Counted from the stretch's first letter, positions 22,653-33,340 are shown. The stretch: 64,000 bases of DNA from Terrabacter aerolatus (GCF_007991735.1 NZ_BJYX01000003.1:1-64000); one strand, 5' to 3'. The notes: generated by a model not told the origin, from the sequence alone. Numbers and translations: made by a program.

Positions 22653-24077
22653 TCAGGACGGCAGCAGGATCGAGACGGCGTGGATGACCATGCCGATGAG
22701 ACCGCCGACCAGGGTGCCGTTGATGCGGATGAACTGCAGGTCGCGGCCCACCTGCAGCTCGACGCGCTCGGCCGTCTCCTTGCCGTCCCACCGGTCGACG
22801 GTGTCGCTGATGATCCGCGTCAGCTCGGTGCCGTAGCGGTCGATCGCGTAGACCGTCGCGTCACAGATGCGGGCGTCGATGCGGTCCCGCAGCGCGGCAT
22901 CGGCGAGGAGCCGCTCGGCGAGCCCCGTCACCTCCGTGACGGCGCGGACCCGGACCGGTCCCTCCTCGTCCTCCAGGGCGGCGACGACGACCGCGCGCAG
23001 CGAGCCCCACAGCGACATCGCCGTGTCGGCGACCTGCGGGTGCGAGAGCACCCGCTCCTTGAGCCGCTCCGCCTTGGCCTGCGTGACCGGGTCGTGCTGG
23101 AGGTCGTCGGCGAGGTCGATGAGCAGCTTGTCCAGGGCGAGCCGCACGTCGTGCTTCGGGTCGTTGCGGATGTCGGCCAGCCACTTGAGGGCCTCGACGT
23201 GGATCTTCCGCGCCACGAGGTCGTTGACCGCGGTGGGCACCCAGGCCGGCGCCCGCTGCGTGATGAGCGACTCGAAGAGGTCCTCGTTGTCGACGAGCCA
23301 GACCCGCATCTCGTCGAGAGCCAGGTCCACGAGACCGACATGGGCGTCGTCACGCACCACCTGGTCGAGCAGGCCTCCGGCCAGCGAGCTGATCGGCTCC
23401 TGCGCGAGGCGGGGCAGGACCGCCTGCTCGATGACGGCGCGCACGTCGTCGTCGGGGATGCGGTGCAACGCGTGCACGGTGACGGTCGCGACCTCGTCGA
23501 CGAGACGCTTGGCGTGACCCGGAGCCAGGGCCCACTCGGCGGCGCGCCGGGTGGGCTCGGCGTCGAGGACCCGCTCGCGGATGATGTCCTCGCGCATGAA
23601 GTTCTCGCTGACGAACTCCTCGAGGCTGCGGCCGATCATCTCCTTCTTGCGCGGGATGAGGGCCGTGTGCGGGATCGGCAGTCCCAGCGGGTGCCGGAAG
23701 ATCGCGGTGACGGCGAACCAGTCCGCGCACGCACCGACCATGGAGGCCTCGGCCCCGGCGTTGACGAAGCCGAGCAGCCCGTCGTCGTGCCCGCGCGTCA
23801 GGACGTAGACGACCGCGGCGAGCACGAGCAGGCCGGTGGCCACGAGGCGCATCCGGCGCAGGTCCCGACGGCGTCGGGCATCGAGAGCGGGGTCGACCAT
23901 GAAACCGAGCGGTCCCCCGCCGCTGCCGCCTCCGGCCGGACGGGAACGGGGGCCCCCGTCGCTGCGGGAGGACGAGCTGGCGCCCGTCGCCGTACCGGTC
24001 GTCTCGTGGGACGTCTCGTCGGACGCCGTCGACGGCCCGGAGCCACGCTCCCGAGTCTGCTGCGGTGTGGTGTCCAC
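22653..24077 (-). CDS. DUF445 membrane protein
   Basis: A 474-residue protein of the DUF445 family (YheB/YjiN-like); function unknown. A disordered Ser/Gly/Thr-rich N terminus (about 1-65) is followed by a membrane helix (LVATGLLVLAAVVYVL), the family segment GACADWFAVTAIFRHPLGLP with PHTALIPRKK, a long helical region, and a final membrane helix (GLIGMVIHAVSILL). The GTG at 24077 has GAGGAGG 7 bases upstream; homology begins later, so a shorter form is possible. It lies 26 bases after the SseB-like gene and may be in its operon. Confidence 0.88.
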   Translation of the reverse strand: MDTTPQQTRERGSGPSTASDETSHETTGTATGASSSSRSDGGPRSRPAGGGSGGGPLGFMVDPALDARRRRDLRRMRLVATGLLVLAAVVYVLTRGHDDGLLGFVNAGAEASMVGACADWFAVTAIFRHPLGLPIPHTALIPRKKEMIGRSLEEFVSENFMREDIIRERVLDAEPTRRAAEWALAPGHAKRLVDEVATVTVHALHRIPDDDVRAVIEQAVLPRLAQEPISSLAGGLLDQVVRDDAHVGLVDLALDEMRVWLVDNEDLFESLITQRAPAWVPTAVNDLVARKIHVEALKWLADIRNDPKHDVRLALDKLLIDLADDLQHDPVTQAKAERLKERVLSHPQVADTAMSLWGSLRAVVVAALEDEEGPVRVRAVTEVTGLAERLLADAALRDRIDARICDATVYAIDRYGTELTRIISDTVDRWDGKETAERVELQVGRDLQFIRINGTLVGGLIGMVIHAVSILLPS

Positions 24078-24103
24078 GTCGGCACCTCCTCGGGGTGGTG
24101 TGC

Positions 24104-24895
24104 TCAGCGCGCCGCTTCGAGCGCGAAGGTCAGAGCATCGATCCTCGCACGGGTCTCGCCGTCGGTCGCGATCCGCTCGCCGATCCGGATGGCGACGGCG
24201 CCGACCTCGTCGGCGTCGAGACCCGGCTCGAGGGCCAGCAGGACCCTCAGGACGCCGGCTCCCGCGGGCTCGCCGGCCTCCACGCGGTGGGCCGTCACCC
24301 GGGGCTCGGCCGCCACCGCGGCCTCGACGGCGGCCTGCACGTGGGCGTCGCGGTGGCTCGGCTCCCACGCGCGCTCCTGCGCCAGGGCCCAGAGCATGCT
24401 CGGTCGCAGCGCGGTGGCGTGCGAGGAGGCGACGTCGACGACGAGCACCTGGCACTCCTCGCTGATCGCGGCCTGCGCCGCTGCCGAGGCGCGCACCGGC
24501 ACGGGTCGTGCACTCGGGTCCCACGCCGCCAGGCTCTCGAGCGAGGAGAACATCGGCAGGGCGCGGGAGCCGTCAGGAGCCGTCAGCGTGACGGCGGCCA
24601 TGTCGCTGCGGGTGTCGACCGCGTGGGCTCCCGACTCGTCGACCTCCGAGGCCACCGCGACGACGGGGACGAGCCAGCGCGCCTGCGAGACGTGCTCCAT
24701 GAGGGTCGTCTCCGTGTCGTCGCCCGGAGCCGCGGAGGCCGCGACCAGGGCGGCCACGAGGGCCGGGTCGGCGACTCCCGTGTCTCCGGAGAAGCCGTGG
24801 GACGGGATCGACTTGCCCTCCCACGCCTGACCGGCGGAGTCCGCGGGGCGGCCGCGGTCGTCCCGGTGGCCCGACGCAGGCGTCGGCGCGGTCAT
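24104..24895 (-). CDS. SseB-family protein
   Basis: A 263-residue cytoplasmic protein whose middle (about 60-190) matches the SseB N-terminal domain ([34 protein letters not shown]). The family has no assigned biochemical activity here. The ATG at 24895 overlaps the priA stop (ATGA), so it is translated with the histidine genes. It takes the place where hisF often follows hisA in actinobacteria; whether it acts in histidine synthesis is unknown. Confidence 0.8.
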   Translation of the reverse strand: MTAPTPASGHRDDRGRPADSAGQAWEGKSIPSHGFSGDTGVADPALVAALVAASAAPGDDTETTLMEHVSQARWLVPVVAVASEVDESGAHAVDTRSDMAAVTLTAPDGSRALPMFSSLESLAAWDPSARPVPVRASAAAQAAISEECQVLVVDVASSHATALRPSMLWALAQERAWEPSHRDAHVQAAVEAAVAAEPRVTAHRVEAGEPAGAGVLRVLLALEPGLDADEVGAVAIRIGERIATDGETRARIDALTFALEAAR

Positions 24896-25635
24896 GCGCC
24901 CGGTCGTCCGGCGACGTCGAGCGCCTCCGGGAGGGTGAACGCGCCGCGGTAGAGCGCGGACCCGACGATGGCGCCCTCGACGCCGTCGCCGACGAGCTCA
25001 CGGATCGTGGAGATGTCATCGAGGGTCGAGACGCCGCCGCTCGCGACGACGGGACGGTCGGTGCGGGCGCACACGTCGCGGAGCAGCTCGACGTTGGGGC
25101 CCTGGAGCATGCCGTCCTTGTTGACGTCCGTGACGACGTAGCGGGCGCAGCCCTCCGCGTCGAGACGCGCGAGCGTCTCCCACAGGTCACCACCCTCACG
25201 CGTCCAGCCGCGCGCCGCGAGCGTCGTGCCGCGCACGTCGAGGCCGATGGCGACGCGGTCGACGTGCGCGGCGATGATCGAGGCCGTCCACTCGGGGTCC
25301 TCGAGCGCTGCCGTGCCGATGTTGACGCGTCGGCAGCCCGTCGCGAGAGCAGCCTCGAGCGACTCGGTGTCACGGATGCCGCCGGAGAGCTCGACCTGCA
25401 GGTCGAGCCGGCCCACGATCGAGGCGATGAGCTCACGGTTGCTGCCGCGGCCGAATGCGGCGTCGAGGTCGACGAGGTGGATCCACTCGGCCCCCTGCTC
25501 CTGCCAGCGCAGCGCGGACTCCCAGGGGTCGCCGAACTCGCCGCCGCTGCCGGCGACGCCCTGCACGAGCTGGACGGCGCGGCCCCCGGCGATGTCGACG
25601 GCGGGCAGCAGCTCGAGTCGGGGCTGGTCGTTCAC
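24892..25635 (-). CDS. priA: Phosphoribosyl isomerase (HisA/TrpF, PriA)
   Basis: Beta-alpha barrel that isomerises ProFAR in histidine synthesis; actinobacterial members also do the TrpF step of tryptophan synthesis. The 247 residues include the first catalytic aspartate in [10 protein letters not shown] (D14), ELSGGIRD, and TDVNKDGML with the second acid. No trpF is in the window, in line with dual function, but that is inference. The GTG at 25635 has GAGGAG upstream. It overlaps the SseB-like gene and lies 217 bases after hisH. Confidence 0.95.
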   Translation of the reverse strand: MNDQPRLELLPAVDIAGGRAVQLVQGVAGSGGEFGDPWESALRWQEQGAEWIHLVDLDAAFGRGSNRELIASIVGRLDLQVELSGGIRDTESLEAALATGCRRVNIGTAALEDPEWTASIIAAHVDRVAIGLDVRGTTLAARGWTREGGDLWETLARLDAEGCARYVVTDVNKDGMLQGPNVELLRDVCARTDRPVVASGGVSTLDDISTIRELVGDGVEGAIVGSALYRGAFTLPEALDVAGRPGA

Positions 25636-25852
25636 GGCGTACGCGCTCCTCGGAGGTCGTGGCAGGGACTGTGGCATGACTGTGGCGTGGACTGTGGCAT
25701 GGACTGTCGAGTATGCCGTGAGCCCGGGTGCGCGGGCCCGCCCGGTCCGGGACGTGGGCGGCCGGTCCGTAAGTACGCGAGTGGGGTCGTCGGCGCCTGG
25801 TGCACCTCGCACCGACGGGCCGACCACGGACGAGCGGACGTCGCGCCGACGG
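25636..25852. other. Gap between hisH and priA
   Basis: The 217-base gap contains the tandem repeat at 25667-25709 and a CGGCATAC octamer (as GTATGCCG, 25711-25718). No gene is evident. A promoter for priA may be present but was not identified. Confidence 0.5.
25667..25709. repeat. Short tandem repeat upstream of priA
   Basis: Four head-to-tail copies of an 11-12 base unit, GACTGTGGCATG with small variations, the last truncated to GACTGTCG. It lies in the hisH-priA gap, 32-74 bases before the priA start, where a regulator could bind direct repeats at near helical spacing. It could also be slippage without function. Confidence 0.85.
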
Positions 25853-26491
25853 TCAGAGGGTGCGGACCCAGTTCTCGAGCAGGTGCAGCCCAGCGTCGCC
25901 GGACTTCTCGGGATGGAACTGGGTCGCGCTCAGGGGGCCGTTCTCGACGGCGGCGACGAACCGCCCACCGTGTCGCGCCCAGGTGACCCGGGGGGCGACC
26001 CTGACGAAGGCGCCGGTGGCCTCGAGCGTCCAGTCCTGCACGGCATACGAGTGGACGAAGTAGAAGCGCTCGTGCTCGACGCCCGCGAAGAGGCTCGACC
26101 CCTCGGGAACCTCGACCTCCGACCAGCCCATGTGCGGCACGATGTCGGCCGGCAGTCGCTCCACCGTCCCCGGCCACTCGGCCAGACCGTCGAGCGGGTG
26201 CTCGGACGGCTCGGTCGACCCGTCGAAGAGCACCTGCATGCCGACACAGACCCCGAGCACCGCACGGCCACCGCTGATGCGCCGGCCGATGATGCGGGGT
26301 CCGTGCGCCGCGGCGAGCCCGGACATGCAGGCGTGGAAGTTGCCGACCCCGGGGACGAAGAGGCCGTCGCACTCGAGGGCGCGGTGCGGGTCGGCCGTCA
26401 GGGTGACCGCGGCGCCGACCCGCTCGAGGGCGCGCACGGCCGAGCGGACGTTGCCGCTGCCGTAGTCGAGGACGACGACGTCGGCGCTCAT
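25853..26491 (-). CDS. hisH: Imidazole glycerol phosphate synthase glutaminase subunit
   Basis: Class I glutamine amidotransferase feeding ammonia to HisF. The 212 residues show the nucleophile in [10 protein letters not shown] (C82), the PGVGNF oxyanion strand and the His-Glu pair in TQFHPEKSG. The ATG at 26491 lies 16 bases after hisB. Its partner hisF is not in the window. Confidence 0.96.
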   Translation of the reverse strand: MSADVVVLDYGSGNVRSAVRALERVGAAVTLTADPHRALECDGLFVPGVGNFHACMSGLAAAHGPRIIGRRISGGRAVLGVCVGMQVLFDGSTEPSEHPLDGLAEWPGTVERLPADIVPHMGWSEVEVPEGSSLFAGVEHERFYFVHSYAVQDWTLEATGAFVRVAPRVTWARHGGRFVAAVENGPLSATQFHPEKSGDAGLHLLENWVRTL

Positions 26492-26507
26492 CGCGGCGCC
26501 ACCATCG

Positions 26508-27107
26508 TCAGAGCGCTCCCTTGGCACTGGGGATGCCCACGACGCGTGGATCGGGGGCCACGGCGGCGCGCAGCGCGCGGGCGACCGCCTTGAACTGGGC
26601 CTCGACGATGTGGTGGGGGTCGCGGCCGGCGAGCACCCGAACGTGCAGGCAGAGCCCGGCGTTGTAGGCGAAGGACTCGAGCACGTGGCGGGTCATCGAG
26701 CCGGTGAAGTGGCCGCCGATGAGGGCGTACTGCTGCCCCTCGGGCTCCCCCTCGTGCACGACGTACGGGCGGCCCGCGACGTCGACGACCGCGTGGCACA
26801 GCGCCTCGTCCAGCGGGACCGTGGCGTCGCCGAAGCGCGAGATGCCGGACTTGTCGCCGAGCGCCTCGCGCAGCGCCTGCCCGAGCACGATCGCGGTGTC
26901 CTCGACGGTGTGGTGGACGTCGACGTCCACGTCGCCCGTCGCCTTGACGGTGAGGTCGATGAGCGAGTGCTTGCTCAGCGAGTGGAGCATGTGGTCGTAG
27001 AAGGGGACCCCGGTCGAGATGTCCGAGGTGCCGGTGCCGTCGAGGTCGAGCCACAGCTCGACGGACGACTCAGACGTGGCGCGGGTGATCGTGGCGGTGC
27101 GGCTCAT
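26508..27107 (-). CDS. hisB: Imidazoleglycerol-phosphate dehydratase
   Basis: Mn-dependent dehydration of IGP to imidazole acetol phosphate. Monofunctional, 199 residues. The two metal-binding repeats are visible as FYDHMLHS with [11 protein letters not shown], and later GGHFTGS with [12 protein letters not shown]. The ATG at 27107 overlaps the hisC stop (ATGA). Confidence 0.97.
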   Translation of the reverse strand: MSRTATITRATSESSVELWLDLDGTGTSDISTGVPFYDHMLHSLSKHSLIDLTVKATGDVDVDVHHTVEDTAIVLGQALREALGDKSGISRFGDATVPLDEALCHAVVDVAGRPYVVHEGEPEGQQYALIGGHFTGSMTRHVLESFAYNAGLCLHVRVLAGRDPHHIVEAQFKAVARALRAAVAPDPRVVGIPSAKGAL

Positions 27108-28285
27108 GCGGTGGGCTCCTGCCGGTCGGCGCTGGGGGCGAGCACGTGGGTGGGGGCGAGGCGGGTCATGGCCTCGAGGAAGGCCGTCGTCTCGTCGGGG
27201 TCGCCGGCCGTGACGCGCAGGTGGTGGGCGATGCCCATGTCGCGCACGAGGACGCCCGCGTCGAGCAGGGCCTGCCAGGTGGCCACCTCGTCGCGCAGGC
27301 CGCCGAAGAGGACGAAGTTGCTGTCGCTGGCGACCGGCCGCGCGCCGAGCTCGGCGAGGCGCTCGACGATGCGGTCGCGCTGGTGCTTGATGACCTCGAC
27401 GGTGCCGAGCATGACGTCCGCGTGCTCGAGGGCGATGCGCGCGATCGTCTGGGTCGGGCTGCTCAGGTGGTAGGGCAGTCGGACGAGTCGCAGCGCGTCG
27501 ACGAGCTCGGGGGCAGCGACGAGGTAGCCGAGACGCCCGCCGGCGAAGGCGAACGCCTTGCTCATGGTGCGCGTCACGACGAGTCGCGGGTGCTCGGCGA
27601 GCAGCGTCAGCGCGGACCGCGTGCCGGGCCGGGCGAACTCGGCGTAGGCCTCGTCGACGACGACGATCGCGTTCGGCGCGGCGTCGAGCACCGCACCGAT
27701 GACCTCGAAGGGCAGGGCCGTGCCGGTCGGGTTGTTCGGCGAGCAGAGGAAGACGATCGACGGGTCGTGCTCGCGCGCCTGGGCGACCGCGGACTCGGGC
27801 GAGAGGTCGAAGGCATCGGGTTCGGTTGCGGCCGAGCGCAGTCCGTCGACCCACGTCATGCCGTTGGTCTCGCTGATGATGGGGTGCATGGAGTAGCTCG
27901 GGGTGAAGCCGAGCGCGACCCTGCCGTGGCCCCCGAACGCCTGCACGATGTGCGAGAGCACCTCGTTGGAGCCGTTGCCCGCCCAGACCTGCTCGGGAGT
28001 CACCGACACGCCCGACTGCTTCTCGAGGTATGCCGTCAGCGCCTTGCGCAGGTCGGTGAACTCCCGGTCCGGGTAGCGGTTGAGGGAGGCCACGTCGTCG
28101 GCGAGCGCCGCGACGACGGCGTCCACGACGACCTGCGGCACCGGGTAGGAGTTCTCGTTGGTGTTGAGCCGCACCGGCACGTCGAGCTGCGGGGCCCCGT
28201 AGGGCGTGCGCCCACGCAGGTCCGGTCGCAGCAGCCGCTGGACCTCCTCGGCCGCACCCGCCTGCCCGGTCCCGGCGTGCGTCAC
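27104..28285 (-). CDS. hisC: Histidinol-phosphate aminotransferase
   Basis: PLP enzyme converting imidazole acetol phosphate to histidinol phosphate. The 393 residues include the PLP lysine in [23 protein letters not shown]-type [10 protein letters not shown], and VVDEAYAEF. The GTG at 28285 overlaps the hisD stop (GTGA). Confidence 0.96.
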   Translation of the reverse strand: MTHAGTGQAGAAEEVQRLLRPDLRGRTPYGAPQLDVPVRLNTNENSYPVPQVVVDAVVAALADDVASLNRYPDREFTDLRKALTAYLEKQSGVSVTPEQVWAGNGSNEVLSHIVQAFGGHGRVALGFTPSYSMHPIISETNGMTWVDGLRSAATEPDAFDLSPESAVAQAREHDPSIVFLCSPNNPTGTALPFEVIGAVLDAAPNAIVVVDEAYAEFARPGTRSALTLLAEHPRLVVTRTMSKAFAFAGGRLGYLVAAPELVDALRLVRLPYHLSSPTQTIARIALEHADVMLGTVEVIKHQRDRIVERLAELGARPVASDSNFVLFGGLRDEVATWQALLDAGVLVRDMGIAHHLRVTAGDPDETTAFLEAMTRLAPTHVLAPSADRQEPTA

Positions 28286-29649
28286 CGTGGGACCTCGTCG
28301 CCGAAGCGCGCCGTCACGGCCTCGCCGTGCGCCGGGAGGTCCTCGGCCTGGGCCAGCGTCACGACGTGGCGCGCGACCCCGCGCAGGGCGGGCTCGTCGT
28401 AGTCGACGACGTGGATGCCGCGCAGGAACGACTGCACCGACAGGCCGCTGCTGTGGCAGGCGCAGCCTGCGGTGGGCAGCACGTGGTTGGAGCCGGCAGC
28501 GTAGTCGCCGAGGCTCACTGGGCTGTGAGGTCCGACGAAGACAGCTCCGGCGTTGCGCACGCGGGCGGCCACCCCTGCGGCGTCACGGGTCTGGATCTCG
28601 AGGTGCTCGGCGGCATACGCGTTGACGACGTCGAGCCCGGCGTCGACGTCGTCGACGAGGACGATGCGCGACTGGGTGCCCTCGAGGGCCTCGGTGACAC
28701 GCGCGGAGTGCTTCGTCGCGGGCACGCGGCGCGCGAGCGAGCGACGGGTCGCCTCGGCGAGCTCCTCGCTGTCGGTGACGAGGACCGACGCCGCGAGCGG
28801 GTCGTGCTCGGCCTGGCTGACGAGGTCGGCGGCCACGTGGTCGGGGTCGGCGGAGTCGTCGGCGAGGATGGCGATCTCGGTCGGGCCGGCCTCGGCGTCG
28901 ATGCCGATGAGGCCCTTGAGCAGGCGCTTGGCGGCGACGACCCAGATGTTGCCGGGACCCGTGACGAGCGACACGGGGTCGCACACGACCGTGTTTCCGT
29001 CGACCTCGCCCCACTGCGGGTCGTCGTCGACGAAGCCGTGCGCGAACATCGCGACCGCCTGGGCGCCGCCGACGGCATACACCTCGTCGACCCCGAGGAG
29101 GGCGCACGCGGCGAGGATCGTCGGGTTGGGGTAGCCGGCGAACTCGCCGACGTTCTCGCGCTGCGGCGGCGACGCGACGGCCAGCGAGCCGACCTCGGCG
29201 AGCTGGGCGGGGACGACGTTCATGATGACGCTGCTCGGGTAGACGGCCAGGCCGCCGGGCACGTAGAGACCGACGCGGTCGACGGGCACCCAGCGTTCGG
29301 TGACGGTGCCCCCGGGCACGACCTGCGTGGTCGTGTCGGTGCGGCGCTGGTCGGCGTGCACGATGCGGGCCCGACGGACCGACTCCTCGAGCGCGGCGCG
29401 CAGGTCGGGGTCGAGCTGGTCGAGGGCGGACTGCAGCAGCACCCGCGGCACCCGCAGGTGCGTCGGCCGGACCCCGTCGAAGCGCTCACCGAGGTCGCGC
29501 AGCGCCTCGGCCCCGCGATGCTCGACGTCCTCGCAGATCGGCCGCACCTGCTCGAGGGCGGCCGTGACGTCGAACTCGGCTCGGGGAAGGGCCCGGCGCA
29601 GGAAGCGCACGTCGAGCGTGCGGCCGCGCAGGTCGAGGGAGGACATCAT
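28282..29649 (-). CDS. hisD: Histidinol dehydrogenase
   Basis: Zn-dependent NAD enzyme making the last two oxidations to histidine. The 455 residues include [12 protein letters not shown], the catalytic stretch [12 protein letters not shown], and [12 protein letters not shown]. First gene of hisDCBH-priA. The ATG at 29649 (MMSSLDLRG) has no ribosome binding site but a TAGACT -10 hexamer ends 8 bases upstream, so the mRNA is probably leaderless. Confidence 0.97.
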   Translation of the reverse strand: MMSSLDLRGRTLDVRFLRRALPRAEFDVTAALEQVRPICEDVEHRGAEALRDLGERFDGVRPTHLRVPRVLLQSALDQLDPDLRAALEESVRRARIVHADQRRTDTTTQVVPGGTVTERWVPVDRVGLYVPGGLAVYPSSVIMNVVPAQLAEVGSLAVASPPQRENVGEFAGYPNPTILAACALLGVDEVYAVGGAQAVAMFAHGFVDDDPQWGEVDGNTVVCDPVSLVTGPGNIWVVAAKRLLKGLIGIDAEAGPTEIAILADDSADPDHVAADLVSQAEHDPLAASVLVTDSEELAEATRRSLARRVPATKHSARVTEALEGTQSRIVLVDDVDAGLDVVNAYAAEHLEIQTRDAAGVAARVRNAGAVFVGPHSPVSLGDYAAGSNHVLPTAGCACHSSGLSVQSFLRGIHVVDYDEPALRGVARHVVTLAQAEDLPAHGEAVTARFGDEVPR

Positions 29650-29657
29650 GGGTCACC

Positions 29658-29663
29658 AGTCTA
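29658..29663 (-). promoter_or_regulatory. -10 hexamer of the his operon
   Basis: TAGACT on the minus strand, ending 8 bases before the hisD ATG. The same hexamer at nearly the same distance precedes dnaE (8 bases) and the oligopeptidase B gene (7 bases). No recognisable -35. Confidence 0.55.
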
Positions 29664-29880
29664 GAAGGCACGCCGAACGGCAGGGACCACGGTCTCAGCG
29701 TGCGAAGCCCGGGACGCGCCCCCGGCGGTCGTCCTGCCGAATCTTGGGGACGCGCTGACAAAGGTGAGACCAACGGCTGACCCGGCATCGAGGGCCGGTG
29801 CGCGACGCTCGTGGAGCCGCCGCCCCATCCCGGGTGGCGGGCGCCTGACCGCCCGAATCCACGCCCCCACAGGAGCACTC

Positions 29881-31134
29881 GTGCCCGTCGTCATCCCTCG
29901 GCGCCGCATCGCCGCAGTCCTCACCGGACTGGTCGTCGCCCTCGTCCCACCGAGCGTCGCGCTCACCGGTGCAGCCGGGTCACCCGCCGCAGGAGCCCTC
30001 CCCGTCCCGCACGTGGCAGCCGCAGCCGCCGCAGCCCCGCTCACCGTCTCGCAGGCGCTCGCCTCGCAGAGCGGGCAGAGCGCCGCCGTCCGCGGCTACG
30101 TCGTCGGCCAGCCCACGGCCACGAACACGGTCGTCCGTTCGGGCTTTCCCAACGACTACGCCCTCGCCATCGCCGACTCGGCCTCCGAGACGTCGACGAG
30201 CAGGATGCTCTACGTCCAGATCCCGTCGGCCTTCCGGTCCGCCTGGGGCCTGCAGAGCAACCCGTCGCTCATGGGCCGCCAGCTCGATGTGACCGGCTCG
30301 CTGTCGGCGTACTTCTCCCACCCCGGCATGACCTCGACGAGCGCCTTCGCCTTCAGCGGGACGTCGACGAGCACCCCGCCCCCGACGACCACCCCGCCGA
30401 CGAGCACGACACCGGCCCCGACCGGCACCACGAGCCCGTACGACTCGACGTACTACGCGTCGGCCATGGGCAAGACCGGCTCGGCCCTGCACAGCGAGCT
30501 GCACCGGATCATCTCCAGCGGGGTCACGACGCTGACCTACGACCAGGTCTGGACGGCCCTCAAGGACACCGACCAGGACCCGAACAACCCGAACAACGTC
30601 ATCGAGGTCTACTCGGGCCGCTCGATCGCCAAGTCGGACAACGGCGGTGGCGTCGACCAGTGGAACCGCGAGCACGTCTGGGCCAAGAGCCACGGCGACT
30701 TCGGCACGGTCGACGGCCCCGGCACCGACGTGCACCACCTGCGTCCCGAGGACGTCACGGTCAACAGCACCCGCGGCAACCTCGACTTCGACCTCGGCGG
30801 CTCACCGGTGGCGCAGTGCACCGGGTGCCTGAGCGACGGCGACTCCTTCGAGCCGCGCAACGCCGTCAAGGGCGACGTCGCCCGGATGATCTTCTACATG
30901 GCGGTCCGCTGGGACGGCGGTGACGGGTTCGCCGACCTCGAGCCCGACAACCTCGTCGGGAACGGCACGGCGCCGGCCATCGGCAAGCTCTCGGTGCTCA
31001 AGCAGTGGAACCTGCAGGACCCGCCCGACGCCTTCGAGAAGCGCCGCAACCAGGTCATCTTCGACACGTGGCAGCACAACCGCAACCCGTTCGTCGACCA
31101 CCCGGAGTGGGTCACCGCGATCTACGGCTCCTGA
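29881..31134 (+). CDS. Secreted endonuclease I family nuclease
   Basis: Extracellular non-specific nuclease of the EndA/NucM (endonuclease I) type. Its 417 residues comprise a signal peptide (basic RRR, then a hydrophobic core to about 30), an OB-like N-terminal domain (about 54-160; LTVSQALASQSGQ), a Thr/Pro-rich linker (about 161-186), and the catalytic beta-beta-alpha-metal domain with WNREHVWAKSHGDF (261-274), TDVHHLRPEDV (282-292) and RGNLDFD (298-304). The GTG at 29881 has AGGAG 6 bases upstream. It probably degrades external DNA for nutrients. A different secreted nuclease lies 2.3 kb away. Confidence 0.92.
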   Translation: MPVVIPRRRIAAVLTGLVVALVPPSVALTGAAGSPAAGALPVPHVAAAAAAAPLTVSQALASQSGQSAAVRGYVVGQPTATNTVVRSGFPNDYALAIADSASETSTSRMLYVQIPSAFRSAWGLQSNPSLMGRQLDVTGSLSAYFSHPGMTSTSAFAFSGTSTSTPPPTTTPPTSTTPAPTGTTSPYDSTYYASAMGKTGSALHSELHRIISSGVTTLTYDQVWTALKDTDQDPNNPNNVIEVYSGRSIAKSDNGGGVDQWNREHVWAKSHGDFGTVDGPGTDVHHLRPEDVTVNSTRGNLDFDLGGSPVAQCTGCLSDGDSFEPRNAVKGDVARMIFYMAVRWDGGDGFADLEPDNLVGNGTAPAIGKLSVLKQWNLQDPPDAFEKRRNQVIFDTWQHNRNPFVDHPEWVTAIYGS

Positions 31135-31162
31135 CCGGAGATGCCTCGGTGGGACGGCCGGC

Positions 31163-33262
31163 TCACGACGTCTGGTCGATGAGCACGGCCGTCTCCCAGG
31201 CCCACTGGTGCCAGAGGTCGTAGCGCCCCGATCGGCCACCGTGACCCGCCGCCATCTCGGTGCGGAAGAGGATCTGCGCGGGCTCGTCGACCCCGATGTC
31301 CGCATGACGCAGCGCCGAGACCCACTTGGCGGGCTCCGTGACGTAGACGCGGGTGTCGTCGAGGCCGGCCGTGACGAGCAGGCTGGGGTGGCGTGACGGA
31401 CGCACGTTCTCGTAGGGCGTGTAGGACTTCATGAGGGCGTATGCCGTGGGGTCCTCGAGAGGGTTGCCCCACTCCTCCCACTCGACGACGGTGAGCGGGA
31501 GGCTCGGGTCGAGGACCGTCGTCAGAGCGTCGACGAACGGCACCTGCGCGTGGACGAAGCGGAAGCGCTCCGGGGCGAGGTTGACGACCGCCCCCATGAG
31601 CAGGCCGCCGGCCGAGCCACCCTCTGCGGCGAGCCGGTCCGGTGCCACGTAGCCCGCCTCGACGAGGCGGTCGGCGCAGGCGATGAAGTCGGTGAAGGTG
31701 TTGGGCTTGGCCTCGAGCTTGCCGTCGTCGTACCACGATCGCCCCATCTCGGACCCGCCACGCACGTGGGCGATGGCGAAGACCCAGCCTCGGTCGAGGA
31801 GCGAGAGGCGCAGCACGGAGAACCACGGGTCGCTCGAGATGCCGTAGGCGCCGTAGGCGTTGAGCAGCCCCGGCGCGGTGCCGTCGGCCGCCACGTCGTG
31901 CCGGTGCACGATCGAGATGGGGATGCGCGTGCCGTCCGCCGCCGTGGCCCACACGCGCCGCTGGCGGTACCGGGCGAGGTCGACGTCGCCGCGGACGTGC
32001 TGCTGCTTGAGCAGCGTGAAGGTGCGGGCGCGCACGTCGTAGTCCTCGACCGTGCGCGGCGTGACGAGCGACTCGTGGACGACCTGCAGCGTCGGGGTGT
32101 CCGACTCGGGGTTGACGCCGACGTGCAGGGTGCCGATGGGCTCCCCCACCGCGACGTCGTGGGCCGCGCCGAGCCCGTTCGCGGCGCCGGGGTCTCGGAG
32201 CACGACGCGCACGCCCGTGCCACCCTCACGTCGGAGGGACACGGCGATGAAGTCGTCGAAACCCTCTGCGCCCGTGACGTACTCGTCGGCCGTGGTGACG
32301 TCCAAGGGCACCCAGTCGTCGGAGGACGTGCTCGTCACCGGGGCCACCGCGAGCTCGAAGTTGACCCGGTTCGCGTTGTGGGTCACGAGCAGCTGGTCGC
32401 CGAACGGCTCGATGTCGTACTCGACCCCCTGGCGCCGCTCGGCCACCACCCGGGGCGTGCCGAGGGCGTCGTCGGCGTCGAGGATCCGGAACTCGCTCGT
32501 GGTCTTGGACCCGATCGCGATGAGGACGTAGCGGTCGTCGCGGGAGCTGCCCACACCGACGAAGAAGCGCTCGTCGGTCTCCTCGTGGACGAGCACGTCG
32601 GCCTCGGCAGGGGTGCCGACCTCGTGCCTCCAGACCTGGTGGGGGCGCCAGGCCTCGTCGACGCGCGTGTAGAAGAAGTGGCGCGCGTCGAGCGACCAGG
32701 CGAGGGATCCACCGGTCCGTCGCACCGAGTCGTCGAGGACGGCGGCGTCCTCGATCCGTCGCACGCACACGTCGTAGCGCTCGTCGCCGACGACGTCGAC
32801 GGCATACGCCAGCAGGTCCCCGGACGGGGAGACCTCGCTCGCCCCGACGGCGAAGAACTCGTGGTCACGGCCCTCCTCGTTCTGGTCGAGCAGGACCTGC
32901 TCGCCCACGGGAGGTCGGCCGTCCTCGAGACCCGGGCGCTCCGGGTGGTCGGCGACGCGGACCCGCGCCTCGACGGCGTACTGCTCACCCTCGACGGTGC
33001 GCGAGTAGTACCACCACCGGTCGTGGCGCACCGGGACCGAGAGGTCGGTCTCCTCGATGCGCGAGCGGAACTCCTCGAAGATCGCGTCGGCCAGCGGTCG
33101 CAGGTGCTCCGTGCGCTCCGTGGCGTAGGCGTTCTCGCCGACGAGCAGCTCGCGCAGCTCGTCCGAGTCGCGGTCGGCCATCCAGGCGTAGGGGTCCTCG
33201 AAGCGGTCGCCGTGGTGCTCGCGGGTGGTCGGCTCACGCCGGGCGGTCGGGGGCTGCTGCAT
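31163..33262 (-). CDS. ptrB: Oligopeptidase B (prolyl oligopeptidase family)
   Basis: Serine peptidase cutting after basic residues in short peptides; cytoplasmic, as no signal peptide is seen. The 699 residues comprise an N-terminal beta-propeller (about 75-415) and a C-terminal alpha/beta-hydrolase domain. The triad is visible: S550 in EGGSAGG, D635 or D636 in AGLDDTRV and H674 in AAGHGGRSGRY. GGSEMGRSWYDDGK (502-515) is typical of OpdB. The ATG at 33262 lies 7 bases after a TAGACT hexamer, suggesting leaderless mRNA. Ends 28 bases from the convergent nuclease gene. Confidence 0.95.
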   Translation of the reverse strand: MQQPPTARREPTTREHHGDRFEDPYAWMADRDSDELRELLVGENAYATERTEHLRPLADAIFEEFRSRIEETDLSVPVRHDRWWYYSRTVEGEQYAVEARVRVADHPERPGLEDGRPPVGEQVLLDQNEEGRDHEFFAVGASEVSPSGDLLAYAVDVVGDERYDVCVRRIEDAAVLDDSVRRTGGSLAWSLDARHFFYTRVDEAWRPHQVWRHEVGTPAEADVLVHEETDERFFVGVGSSRDDRYVLIAIGSKTTSEFRILDADDALGTPRVVAERRQGVEYDIEPFGDQLLVTHNANRVNFELAVAPVTSTSSDDWVPLDVTTADEYVTGAEGFDDFIAVSLRREGGTGVRVVLRDPGAANGLGAAHDVAVGEPIGTLHVGVNPESDTPTLQVVHESLVTPRTVEDYDVRARTFTLLKQQHVRGDVDLARYRQRRVWATAADGTRIPISIVHRHDVAADGTAPGLLNAYGAYGISSDPWFSVLRLSLLDRGWVFAIAHVRGGSEMGRSWYDDGKLEAKPNTFTDFIACADRLVEAGYVAPDRLAAEGGSAGGLLMGAVVNLAPERFRFVHAQVPFVDALTTVLDPSLPLTVVEWEEWGNPLEDPTAYALMKSYTPYENVRPSRHPSLLVTAGLDDTRVYVTEPAKWVSALRHADIGVDEPAQILFRTEMAAGHGGRSGRYDLWHQWAWETAVLIDQTS

Positions 33263-33269
33263 TCAGCGG

Positions 33270-33275
33270 AGTCTA
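33270..33275 (-). promoter_or_regulatory. -10 hexamer of ptrB
   Basis: TAGACT on the minus strand, ending 7 bases before the ptrB ATG, with no ribosome binding site in the gap. Part of a leaderless promoter series described in the findings. Confidence 0.5.
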
Positions 33276-33340
33276 CGGACCCTGCTGCCTGGGCCGGTGG
33301 GCGGACAGGACGGACCGGTCGCCCGGCGGACGACACGAGG

